A DNA stretch of 64,000 bases from Akkermansia massiliensis (GTDB lineage Bacteria > Verrucomicrobiota > Verrucomicrobiia > Verrucomicrobiales > Akkermansiaceae), in contig NZ_JAMGSI010000001.1 in NCBI RefSeq assembly GCF_023516715.1, forward strand, positions 1 through 64,000. Reading direction: 5' to 3'. This document shows positions 7,890 to 15,841 of this stretch, piece by piece. Under the pieces are notes generated by a model that was not told the origin of the DNA, ran no database searches, and was given only the letters and a program-made list of their open reading frames with translations. Made by a program: the position numbers and the translations under genes. Positions within the stretch are counted from its first letter, which is position 1. Each line of letters starts with the position of its first letter.

Positions 7890-9554
7890 TTATCTCGCCA
7901 GAGTGGCGATGTAGTAGCCTGCGATGACTGCGGTGCCGATCACGCCCGCAACGTTCGGTCCCATGGCGTGCATGAGAAGGTAGTTGGAGGGATCGTACTT
8001 CTGGCCCACATTGTGGGAGACGCGGGCCGCCATCGGAACGGCGGAGACGCCTGCGGAACCGATCAGGGGGTTGACCGGATTCTTGCGCCAGATGAGGTTC
8101 ATGAGCTTGGCGGCAATCACGCCGCCCGCGGTGGCTACGCCGAAGGCGACAATGCCCAGCAGAATGATCAGCAGCGTTTCCTTCTGCAGGAAGCGGTCAC
8201 CTTGCATCGTCAGGCCCACGGAGGTCCCCAGGAAGATGGTGACGATGTTGATGATTTCATTCTGGGAGGCCTGCACCAGGCGTTCCGTCACCTTGCACTC
8301 GCGCAGGAAGTTGCCCAGCATCAGCATGCCGATCAGCGGAGAGGCGTCCGGAATCAGCAGGATGGTGACAATGGTGACCAGCACGGCGAAGAACAGTTTT
8401 TCACTCTTGCTGACCGTTCGCAGGGATTTCATGCGGATGACCCGCTCCTTCTTCGTGGTCAGCAGCGCCATGATGGGCGGCTGTATCAGCGGAACCAGGG
8501 CCATGTACGTATACGCGGCCACGGCCACGGCGCCCAGCAGGTGTGGGGCCAGCTTCATCGTCAGGAAGATGGAGGTGGGGCCGTCAGCGCCGCCGATGAT
8601 GCCGATGGAGGCGGATTCATTGGGCGTGAAGCCCATGAACAGGGCCATGAAGAACGTGGCGGCCACGCCCACCTGGGCCGCTGCACCCAGAAGAAGGGTG
8701 CGCGGTGCGGCGAGCAGCGGGCCGAAGTCCGTCAGGGCTCCCACGCCCAGGAAGATGATGGGCGGGAAGATTTCAGCCTTGATGCCCAGCCCGATCCAGT
8801 CGTACAGACCCCCATGGATGGAGGTGACCAGTAATTCCTGGGTGTGCTGGCCCACGGCCACGTACTTGCCTGCGGCGGAGACCACCAGGGGTTCCAGCTT
8901 CTGCGTTTCCAGATTCACCGGAACCTGGTTACCTTCCGTGTCAAAGTAGTTGACTCCCTTCTGGCGCAGAACGGTGGTGACTCCACCGTTCGTGAGCAGG
9001 TACACCGGATCGTTGGCGTCCGCTTCCGTCACGTTGTGGAAGTCCTTCAGGTTGGGGTCCACCGTCAGGCTGTCGTCCCCCAGAAGGGCGGCGTCAGCCT
9101 TGGCTTTTTCCTGGGATTCCCGCACGGGCTTGATCTGGGAGACGGTCAGCGGGCTGCCGGGGTAAACCTGCATGGGCTGTTCCATGTTTGCCAGATACTG
9201 GGCGCGCGCTTCAGGCGTGGTCAGGTTGGCCGGCACCTTGACGGGGGCCTGCTGGAGCGGGGCCACGTGAACGCGCAGGTAGCCCACGTTGTTGAGGGAC
9301 GTGGCGGTCACTTCCCCCGCCTTATTAGAGGAGATGACCTGCTGGTTCAGCTGGGTGATGAGCATTCCGTTGTCCGGAATGTTGGCAATTAATGCGCCAA
9401 AGGCAATTGGAACCATCAGAAGAGGTTCGTACTGCTTGGCTACACCCAGGTACAGGAGAAGAACGGCAATGCCCCACATCCCTACCATTTGCCATGATAG
9501 GGAGAAGATGCCCATCCCCTGTAAAAAGGTGATTAATGAATCAAAAAGACTCAT
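7890..9554 (-). CDS. Sodium-translocating decarboxylase beta subunit, enlarged
   Basis: The integral membrane subunit that couples decarboxylation of carboxybiotin to sodium export (OadB/MmdB/GcdB family). Typical segments are EIFPPIIFLGVGALTDFGPL, GIIGGADGPTSIFLT, LLIPDASPLIGMLMLGN and SHNVGQKYDPSNYLLMHAMGPNVAG. The protein is 554 residues, against roughly 375-435 for most family members as I know them. The excess is a soluble, Pro/Gln-rich insert at about residues 62-247, between the first membrane segments and the conserved core. It sits between the biotin carrier and the ligase. The remainder appears intact. Confidence 0.92.
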   Translation of the reverse strand: MSLFDSLITFLQGMGIFSLSWQMVGMWGIAVLLLYLGVAKQYEPLLMVPIAFGALIANIPDNGMLITQLNQQVISSNKAGEVTATSLNNVGYLRVHVAPLQQAPVKVPANLTTPEARAQYLANMEQPMQVYPGSPLTVSQIKPVRESQEKAKADAALLGDDSLTVDPNLKDFHNVTEADANDPVYLLTNGGVTTVLRQKGVNYFDTEGNQVPVNLETQKLEPLVVSAAGKYVAVGQHTQELLVTSIHGGLYDWIGLGIKAEIFPPIIFLGVGALTDFGPLLAAPRTLLLGAAAQVGVAATFFMALFMGFTPNESASIGIIGGADGPTSIFLTMKLAPHLLGAVAVAAYTYMALVPLIQPPIMALLTTKKERVIRMKSLRTVSKSEKLFFAVLVTIVTILLIPDASPLIGMLMLGNFLRECKVTERLVQASQNEIINIVTIFLGTSVGLTMQGDRFLQKETLLIILLGIVAFGVATAGGVIAAKLMNLIWRKNPVNPLIGSAGVSAVPMAARVSHNVGQKYDPSNYLLMHAMGPNVAGVIGTAVIAGYYIATLAR

Positions 9555-9635
9555 ATGGAATAATTATTGTAGCGGTTTTTAGTCTGAGTCGGAGTCCGGA
9601 CCTGTGTTAGGGGGACCGGACGGCTCCCGCCGGGA

Positions 9636-10036
9636 TTAACCAATCTTGGCCAGCGCCTGTCCTTCCTGAACCGTGTCGCCCGCGCTTACGCAGAAAGCGG
9701 TGAGCGTGCCGGAGGCGGGAGCGTAAATGATGGTGTTCATCTTCATGGCTTCCAGCGTCAGGATCTGGTCACCGGCCTTCACGGCGGTGCCGGGGGCAAC
9801 GTCCAGGAAACGACTTTGCCGGCGAGCGGGCTGGGCACGTCTCCTGCGCGGCGGCCGGGGCGGGGGCGGGCGTGGGAGCCGGAGCGGGCGCCGCGACAGG
9901 GGCGGAGGCTGCGGGTGCGGGAGCCGGGCTGCAACGGGGCCGGAGCCGGGGCGGAGGTAGTGGAGGAGACCTGGTCCAGGAGTTCTACGGATACGTCAAA
10001 TACCTTGCCGTCTACGGTGATGCGAAGTTTCTTCAT
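9636..10036 (-). pseudogene. Biotin carrier subunit of the decarboxylase, with three apparent frameshifts
   Basis: This should be the roughly 133-residue biotin/lipoyl carrier of the sodium-pumping decarboxylase. The N terminus (MKKLRITVDGKVFDVSVELL) is in one frame, the Ala/Pro linker in a second, VPSPLAGKVVS back in the first, and the biotin domain with EAMKMN and a stop at 9636 in another. Coherent protein needs one base removed near 9931-9940, one added near 9838-9840 and one added near 9805-9808. The biotinyl lysine motif itself is intact. Since every neighbour is intact and the complex needs this subunit, sequencing or assembly error in GC-rich sequence is the likeliest cause; genuine inactivation is the alternative. 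Confidence 0.85.
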
Positions 10037-10111
10037 AATAATGTATGGTATGGAATATTAAGTTAAATGATTCCCGCCGGGGGCGGGGGTAAGGGTGAAT
10101 AATGCAGTGGT

Positions 10112-10570
10112 TCAATGACTGGGCCGGATGCGGTGGGAGGCGAAGATTTCCGCCCTGCCTGCGGCCGCATAGCCGGAGCCCGGGGATTGCTTGATTTCCA
10201 CGATGCGGTGGCTCATGCCGTCCAGGCCTGCGTCCACGGCGGCGGAGATGACGGCCACCATTTCCGGCGTGAGCTCCGTCATGGCGGAGTCCACGGCTGC
10301 GGAGAGGATGGCGAGCATTTCCGGAGTCATGCCCGGCTTGCCTGCTGCCGCAGGGGCGGCGGCAGGCACAGGAGCGGGAGCGGCGGAGGCCGCTGCGGCC
10401 TTGGCTTTGGCCTTGTTCTGGATGGAAGCGGCAATGGAGCCGCTGATGGTCAGAATGACGGCCAGGCCACCCAGGCACATCATGACCACCAGGATGCCGA
10501 CGATCTGGTAGTCCAGATTCTCCATGATGTTGGCCATGCCCTGCGCAAAGGCGAGTGTCGTAAGTAACAT
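10112..10570 (-). CDS. Decarboxylase gamma subunit (OadG-like)
   Basis: A 152-residue membrane-anchored accessory subunit of the sodium pump. One transmembrane helix at about residues 22-50 (YQIVGILVVMMCLGGLAVIL) is followed by a Lys/Ala/Pro-rich linker, as in OadG/MmdD proteins. The second half carries two similar stretches, TPEMLAILSAAVDSAMTELTPE and TPEMVAVISAAVDAG, which look like an internal duplication. It sits between the carboxyltransferase and the biotin carrier genes, the usual place for this subunit. Confidence 0.82.
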   Translation of the reverse strand: MLLTTLAFAQGMANIMENLDYQIVGILVVMMCLGGLAVILTISGSIAASIQNKAKAKAAAASAAPAPVPAAAPAAAGKPGMTPEMLAILSAAVDSAMTELTPEMVAVISAAVDAGLDGMSHRIVEIKQSPGSGYAAAGRAEIFASHRIRPSH

Positions 10571-10591
10571 ATGAATCCGTTAAGATGGATG

Positions 10592-12157
10592 TTAGAGCGG
10601 AATGTTGCCGTGCTTCTTGGCCGGACGCACTTCCTTCTTGTTCAGGAGGGTGCGCAGTGCGAAGGCGATCTTGGCGCGGGTTTCTTCCGGATTGATGACT
10701 TCCGTGATCTGGCCCATGCCGGCCGCCACGTACGGGTTGTAGAAGGCCTCCCGGTATTCTTCCAGAAGTTCTCCCTGGCGCTTGGCCTTTTCCGCGGGGT
10801 CTTCCACGGCTTTCAGCTCGCGGCCGTAAAGCACCGGAACAGCGCCTTCCGCGCCCATCACGGCGATTTCCGCGCCGGGCCAGGCGAAAACGGCGTCAGC
10901 GCCCAGGTCCTTGCAGCACATGGCGATATAGGCGCCGCCGTAGGCTTTGCGCATGATCAGGGTGACCTTGGGCACCGTGGCCTGGGAGTAGGCGAAGATG
11001 AGCTTGGCGCCGTGGCGGATGATGCCGCCGCGTTCCTGGTTCTTGCCGGGCAGGAAGCCGGGCACGTCCACCAGGTTCACCAATGGGATGTTGAACGCGT
11101 TGCAGAAGCGGATGAAGCGGGCGGCCTTGTCGGAGGAGTCGATGTCCAGGCAGCCGGCCTTCACGTTGGGCTGGTTGGCGATGATGCCGACCACCACGCC
11201 GCAGACCCGGCCGAAGCCGACGACGACGTTCTTGGCGAAGTCCTTGTGCACTTCCAGGAAATCCCCGTCATCCACCAGGCGGCTGATGATGGGCTGGACG
11301 TCCAGGGGCGTGCGGTTGTCGCCGGGAATCAGGTCGCTCATGCCTTCGTCCGCGCTCAGGTCAAGCGGGGTGTCCAGCTTGTGGGGCGGTTCTTCCGCGT
11401 TGTTGGCGGGAAGGAAGGAAAGGAGCCTCTTCAGGATGTCCAGGGCGTGCGCGTCGCTGTCCGCCACGAAGTGGACGTTGCCGGACACGGAGGCGTGGAT
11501 GGCCGCGGAGCCGATGTCGTCCATCGTGCACTTTTCATACGTGACCTGTTCAATCACCTTGGGACCGGTGATGTACATGCCGGCGTTGCCGGAATTGCGC
11601 ATGATGATGAAGTCCGTCAGGGCGGGGGAATAGGCCGCGCCGCCTGCGCAGGGCCCCAGGATCATGGATATCTGCGGAACCACGCCGGAAGCCAGCACGT
11701 TGTTGTAGAACACCTGGGCGTAGCCGGACAGGGCCGCCACGCCTTCCTGGAGGCGCGCGCCGCCGGAGTCGTTCACCGTCACCATTGGGATGCCGGCTTT
11801 CAGGGCGTACTTCTGGGCGTCCGCAATCTTCATGGCGTGCATGTAGCCGAGGGAGCCGCCCTGGGCCAGGAAGTCGGAGGCCGCGCAGGCGACCGGACGG
11901 CCGTTCACGAGGCCAAAGCCGGAAACGACGCCGTCGCCGGGGATTTCCTTCTTGCCCATGCCGAAGTTGTGGCAGTTGTGGCGCACATGCATGCCGATTT
12001 CCGAGAAGGTGCCTTCTTCAAAGAGGTACCCCATGCGGTCGCGGGCCGTCATTTCGCCCTTTTCGTGTCTCTTGTCGATCTTTTCCTGACCGCCGCTGAG
12101 GATGACCTTCTTGCGGCGGCTGTTCAGATCGTCAATCAATTTGGGATCAATAGCCAT
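10592..12157 (-). CDS. mmdA: Methylmalonyl-CoA decarboxylase alpha subunit (carboxyltransferase)
   Basis: Transfers the carboxyl group from methylmalonyl-CoA to carrier biotin, giving propionyl-CoA. The 521-residue length and the two crotonase-like halves fit the MmdA/PccB family: GGARLQEGVAALSGYAQVF and GPCAGGAAYSPALTDFI in the first half, GFLPGKNQERGGIIRHGAKL and AYGGAYIAMCCKDLGAD in the second. Clustering with a sodium-pump beta subunit and an epimerase favours methylmalonyl-CoA decarboxylase over propionyl-CoA carboxylase. The direction of the reaction is inferred from this context. Confidence 0.92.
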   Translation of the reverse strand: MAIDPKLIDDLNSRRKKVILSGGQEKIDKRHEKGEMTARDRMGYLFEEGTFSEIGMHVRHNCHNFGMGKKEIPGDGVVSGFGLVNGRPVACAASDFLAQGGSLGYMHAMKIADAQKYALKAGIPMVTVNDSGGARLQEGVAALSGYAQVFYNNVLASGVVPQISMILGPCAGGAAYSPALTDFIIMRNSGNAGMYITGPKVIEQVTYEKCTMDDIGSAAIHASVSGNVHFVADSDAHALDILKRLLSFLPANNAEEPPHKLDTPLDLSADEGMSDLIPGDNRTPLDVQPIISRLVDDGDFLEVHKDFAKNVVVGFGRVCGVVVGIIANQPNVKAGCLDIDSSDKAARFIRFCNAFNIPLVNLVDVPGFLPGKNQERGGIIRHGAKLIFAYSQATVPKVTLIMRKAYGGAYIAMCCKDLGADAVFAWPGAEIAVMGAEGAVPVLYGRELKAVEDPAEKAKRQGELLEEYREAFYNPYVAAGMGQITEVINPEETRAKIAFALRTLLNKKEVRPAKKHGNIPL

Positions 12158-12188
12158 TGGTATAGTGGTATGGTGGATTCGGAGAATG

Positions 12189-12611
12189 TTACTTGCCGCA
12201 TCCGCAACCGCCGGGGTGCTGGCAGAATTCGGTCAGCACGCCGAAGGTGCACTTGGGATGCAGGAAGGTGACCTGCGTATTGTGCGCGCCGGGGACGGGC
12301 GGGTCGTTCAGCACGGTAAGGCCGGCTTCCTTGGCCTGGGAGATGTTGTCAGCAATGTCGTTGGTCTTGAAAGCGATGTGGTGGATGCCTTCCCCTTTCT
12401 TCTCGATGGCCTTGGCGATGGCGCTTTCCGGAGAGGTGGGTTCGAGCAGTTCGATGTGGACTCCGGCAACGTCAAACATGGCGACGCGCACCTTTTGCGT
12501 GGGCACTTCCTCAATGTGGGGCTCTCCGAGTCCGAGCGCATCACGGTAGTAGGGAACGGTGGCGTCAAGGCTCTTGACGGCGATGCCGATATGGTCAATT
12601 TGTTGAATCAT
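12189..12611 (-). CDS. mce: Methylmalonyl-CoA epimerase
   Basis: Interconverts R- and S-methylmalonyl-CoA so that the mutase product can reach the decarboxylase. About 140 residues of vicinal-oxygen-chelate fold: MIQQIDHIGIAVKSLD at the start with metal-binding His, then HIELLEPTSPESAIAKAIEKKGEGIHHIAFKT. The start at 12611 is chosen because the family begins right at this motif; a longer frame to 12668 adds unrelated residues. It is the first gene of the minus-strand cluster. The short C terminus HPGGCGCGK is unusual in having two cysteines and glycines. Confidence 0.92.
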   Translation of the reverse strand: MIQQIDHIGIAVKSLDATVPYYRDALGLGEPHIEEVPTQKVRVAMFDVAGVHIELLEPTSPESAIAKAIEKKGEGIHHIAFKTNDIADNISQAKEAGLTVLNDPPVPGAHNTQVTFLHPKCTFGVLTEFCQHPGGCGCGK

Positions 12612-12776
12612 ATGCGTATGATGGTTGTAGGGAATGCAGGTGGAAGCCTGCAATACATCAGGAGCCATTAAAGCGGATTTTTTTTAGATGTGAAGCGAAA
12701 AGCGGAAAAATGGCGAAATCGCGCCCGCTCCGTTTCACCTGCTTGATTGCCCCGGAAGATGAGGTATGGTAGGGGC

Positions 12777-14315
12777 ATGTTCAAGAGGGGATTAGCCGTA
12801 TTGTTCCTGCTGGCGTCGTGGTTTTCCGCCGCGTGTGCCTATGAGCTGCTGCCCGCCCATGTGGCCGTGGTTTACAACGGAAAATCCGAGCTGAGCCGCC
12901 GCATGGCCAGGGAGTATGCGCGGGTGCGCGGCGTGCCGGAAGGGAACCTGGTTTCCCTGGACTGCCCCTCGGCCAACGAGATTTCCCGGAAGGAGTATGA
13001 AGACCTGATCCGTGCGCCCCTGCTGCGGACGGCGCAGGAGCAGCGGTGGTGGGTGCCGTCCGGCATTGCCTCCGCCCCCATGATGGACCGGAAGATTTTT
13101 GCGCTGGTGCTGATGGCGGACCTGCCAATGAAGATACGGCATGAAGCGCCCGTTCCCCCTCCCGGGAAGGATATCAACCAGATGCAGACGGACCGCGCCG
13201 CCGTGGATTCCGAACTGGCGCTGCTGGCGGTGGACGGTTATGAGAGGAAGGCCTGGGTAGGAAACCCCTATTTTGACAGGAAGGAGGATTTTGTGGGCTC
13301 CGGCCTGCCCACGTTCCTGGTGTGCCGCCTGGACGGTCTGACGGCGGATACCTGCCTGCGGCTGGTCACGGAACCTGCGGAGGTGGAGAAGAAGGGCCTG
13401 TGGGGGTGGGCGGTGGTGGACCGGGGCGGCCCCTACGCCCAGGGGGACCAGTGGCTGGACGCCGTGTTCCGCCGCGTGCGGGAAGCGGGAATCCCCGTTT
13501 ACCTGGATGACTGGCCCCAGACTCTTCCGGAGAAATTTCCGCTGAGCCGGGACACGGCGCTTTACTGCGGCTGGTACACCGGGAATGCGAACGGTCCGTT
13601 TACGGACCCAACCTTCCGTTTCCGGCCCGGAGCGGTCGCCATGCACCTGCATTCCTTCAGCGCCTCCGATTTCAAGATTCCCGGCAGGGGGTGGAGTTCC
13701 GCCCTGCTGGAAAAGGGGGCGGACGTGACGGTGGGGAACGTGTATGAACCGTTCCTGGGCGCGTGTCACCGCTTTGACATTTTTGCGGACCGCCTGCTGG
13801 ACGGCTATACCGTGGCGGAAGCCTCCTGGATGAGCATGCCCGTACTGTCCTGGCAGGGGGTGGTGTTCGGGGACCCCCTCTACCGTCCGTACGCCCGCAT
13901 GAAGAACATGGACGTGAAGCCGACGGAAGAGGACCGCTATTTCCAGGGCTGGTGGGCTTCCTCTGTACAGTTCGGGGACCGCTGGCGGGACCGTTCCGCG
14001 CGCCTGCTGGAATCCGCCCGGAAGGCACCCTCCTCCTGCCTTTATGAAGCGCTGGCGCTGGAATACCTGTACCGGAAGGAGCCAGCACGGGCCGGGGAGC
14101 TGGTTTTCTCCGCCCTTGACGGCGCGTCGGACGCCCGCACCCGCGCCCGTCTTCTGCTGGAGTCCCTGCTGGCGGACCGCGCCCAGGGCGGGGACAAGGC
14201 CTTCCTGCTGCGGATGGACAGCGTCCGCGCCCTCATGTCTTCCTCCGCCTTTCTCCCGGCGCTGGAGGAGTGGCATGCAAGGATAGCTCCGCCGCCGCCC
14301 CCGCCTAAAAAATAA
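12777..14315 (+). CDS. TIGR03790-family exported protein
   Basis: About 512 residues with an N-terminal signal peptide (FKRGLAVLFLLASWFSAACA). The stretch HVAVVYNGKSELSRRMAREYARVRGVPEGNLVSLDCP followed by EISRKEYEDLI is the opening pattern of TIGR03790, an uncharacterised family described as restricted to species with exosortase. PGAVAMHLHSFSA and VGNVYEPFLG appear later. The last 120 residues look like a helical repeat, and the protein ends in a Pro-rich tail. It is divergent from the epimerase. The function is not known; recognition is by pattern only. Confidence 0.75.
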   Translation: MFKRGLAVLFLLASWFSAACAYELLPAHVAVVYNGKSELSRRMAREYARVRGVPEGNLVSLDCPSANEISRKEYEDLIRAPLLRTAQEQRWWVPSGIASAPMMDRKIFALVLMADLPMKIRHEAPVPPPGKDINQMQTDRAAVDSELALLAVDGYERKAWVGNPYFDRKEDFVGSGLPTFLVCRLDGLTADTCLRLVTEPAEVEKKGLWGWAVVDRGGPYAQGDQWLDAVFRRVREAGIPVYLDDWPQTLPEKFPLSRDTALYCGWYTGNANGPFTDPTFRFRPGAVAMHLHSFSASDFKIPGRGWSSALLEKGADVTVGNVYEPFLGACHRFDIFADRLLDGYTVAEASWMSMPVLSWQGVVFGDPLYRPYARMKNMDVKPTEEDRYFQGWWASSVQFGDRWRDRSARLLESARKAPSSCLYEALALEYLYRKEPARAGELVFSALDGASDARTRARLLLESLLADRAQGGDKAFLLRMDSVRALMSSSAFLPALEEWHARIAPPPPPPKK

Positions 14316-14425
14316 AATTAAGGCCGTACGGCAAATTTGGATTGCCTTTTAGGGGATTATGGCCCATATTCTGCGTCCCGTAAGTTTTCCTTTTACTGAT
14401 ATTCACCAGCAATAGATAACACAAG

Positions 14426-14773
14426 ATGAACATTATCAACAAAATCGAGCAAGAGCAACTCAAGGCGGATGTGACCCCATTTAACGTAGGTGATACCATC
14501 AAGGTTCACACTCGTGTTATTGAAGGCGGCAAGGAACGTATCCAGATTTTCCAGGGCATCGTGATCGCCAAGCGCGGTTCCGGCATCAATGAAGCTTTCA
14601 CGGTCCGCAAGATTTCCTACGGTGAAGGCGTGGAGCGCGTGTTCCCCCTGCACACCCCCCGCATCGCCAAGATTGAAGTCGTGAACCGAGGCAAAGTCCG
14701 CCGTGCCAAGCTTCACTACCTGCGCGGCCGTATCGGCAAGGACGCCATGATCGTGAAGTCCGCCAACCGGTAA
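14426..14773 (+). CDS. rplS: 50S ribosomal protein L19
   Basis: A 115-residue ribosomal protein at the 30S-50S interface. [60 protein letters not shown] is highly typical, followed by the basic [20 protein letters not shown] end. Here it stands alone, without rpsP, rimM or trmD next to it, and is followed by its own strong terminator. Confidence 0.97.
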   Translation: MNIINKIEQEQLKADVTPFNVGDTIKVHTRVIEGGKERIQIFQGIVIAKRGSGINEAFTVRKISYGEGVERVFPLHTPRIAKIEVVNRGKVRRAKLHYLRGRIGKDAMIVKSANR

Positions 14774-14798
14774 TCGGAAAAATTGCTATTTTTGCTGG

Positions 14799-14831
14799 CC
14801 CGGCCCGCCGTGAGGCGAGGCCGGGTTTTTT
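14799..14831 (+). terminator. Rho-independent terminator of rplS
   Basis: CCCGGCC (14799-14805) pairs with GGCCGGG (14819-14825); the intervening bases add an inner CGCC/GGCG stem. A run of T follows directly. It begins 26 bases after the L19 stop. Confidence 0.88.
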
Positions 14832-15064
14832 ATGCCCGGAAGGTTTTATTCCACCCCGGAGGAAGAAGGGGCCGGACGGGAAAGGAAGGCGTGAAAAAAT
14901 TTTCGTGAACCCCCCTGTGAGGGCAACACGGTTTTTCCCGGTGAAAGTTCCGGAAAGGGGGAGAGAGGCTGAAAGAAAGCCGGCAAGAAAAAGGAACGGG
15001 ATGGAACAAGTCCTCCGGCTTTTCCGTTCCTTCCGGCGGGGCTTTGCCGGGGGGAGGGAGCTAA

Positions 15065-15841
15065 TCAGGAAGGCAGGCGGTTGGCCAGCCTCTTTTGCAG
15101 GAAATAGAAGTGGAGCATCATCAGCACGGAACTTGCCAGGCTCACCAGGAAGGCCGTTCCGTTGTACATGATGACGGGGCGCACCATGCCGTTCAGCAGG
15201 GCTTCCAGCTCCCGGTCCAGCGCAAGCACGTTTTCCGGGCTTTCTTCCGCCCATGCCCGGAGCGTCTCCGAGAAATGGAACAGGGGCTGGAACAGCGTAT
15301 ACAGGAAGATGAGCAGGGAACCCGGCACGCTGACGGCCCAGGCCAGCCATATCCAGCCTTTTCCGCGTGAAGGGCCGGGGAAGGAGAGGGCCTTGTTGAC
15401 GTCCAGCATGGCTTGAAGGGGCATCCAGATATTGCCCACGGGGAGGAAGAAGGAAAGGACGCAGAGCAGGGGAGAGGCGCGCATGGCTCCCTTCTTCACC
15501 GTTTCCGCATTCTGCGCCAGCCGGTAAACCAGCATCAGCCAGCAGACCACCAGCCCGGCCATGGACAGGTAAAACAGGCCGCCGTCCAGCGTAAACGGAG
15601 CGGCGGAGCCTGCCTCCGCCCTGGCAAGGGAGAGGGAAAGGGAGGCGCGGTCCCCTTCCTGGAGTTCCTTCATGGTTTGAGCCAGCGTTTCCGAGATGGC
15701 TTGCTGAATCAGGGGAAGATCGTGGAAAAGCAGATAGAAGGTGCCCCCGGCCAGCGTCAGGGCAAACAGGCACAGGAGGAACAAGAGGACGCCGAGCTTC
15801 CGGAGGGGCGGAATTCCGGCTGAAAACGGTTCCGCAGGCAT
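15065..15841 (-). CDS. DUF4328-like membrane protein
   Basis: A 258-residue protein with about four membrane helices. The middle contains VCWLMLVYRLAQNAETV followed by SFFLPVGNIWMPLQAMLDVNKA, resembling the DUF4328 pattern in which a charged loop precedes a membrane segment and a WxP-type motif. Its ATG overlaps the stop of the upstream pseudokinase gene by one base (TAATG), so translation is probably coupled. No function is known. The protein family call is tentative. Confidence 0.6.
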   Translation of the reverse strand: MPAEPFSAGIPPLRKLGVLLFLLCLFALTLAGGTFYLLFHDLPLIQQAISETLAQTMKELQEGDRASLSLSLARAEAGSAAPFTLDGGLFYLSMAGLVVCWLMLVYRLAQNAETVKKGAMRASPLLCVLSFFLPVGNIWMPLQAMLDVNKALSFPGPSRGKGWIWLAWAVSVPGSLLIFLYTLFQPLFHFSETLRAWAEESPENVLALDRELEALLNGMVRPVIMYNGTAFLVSLASSVLMMLHFYFLQKRLANRLPS

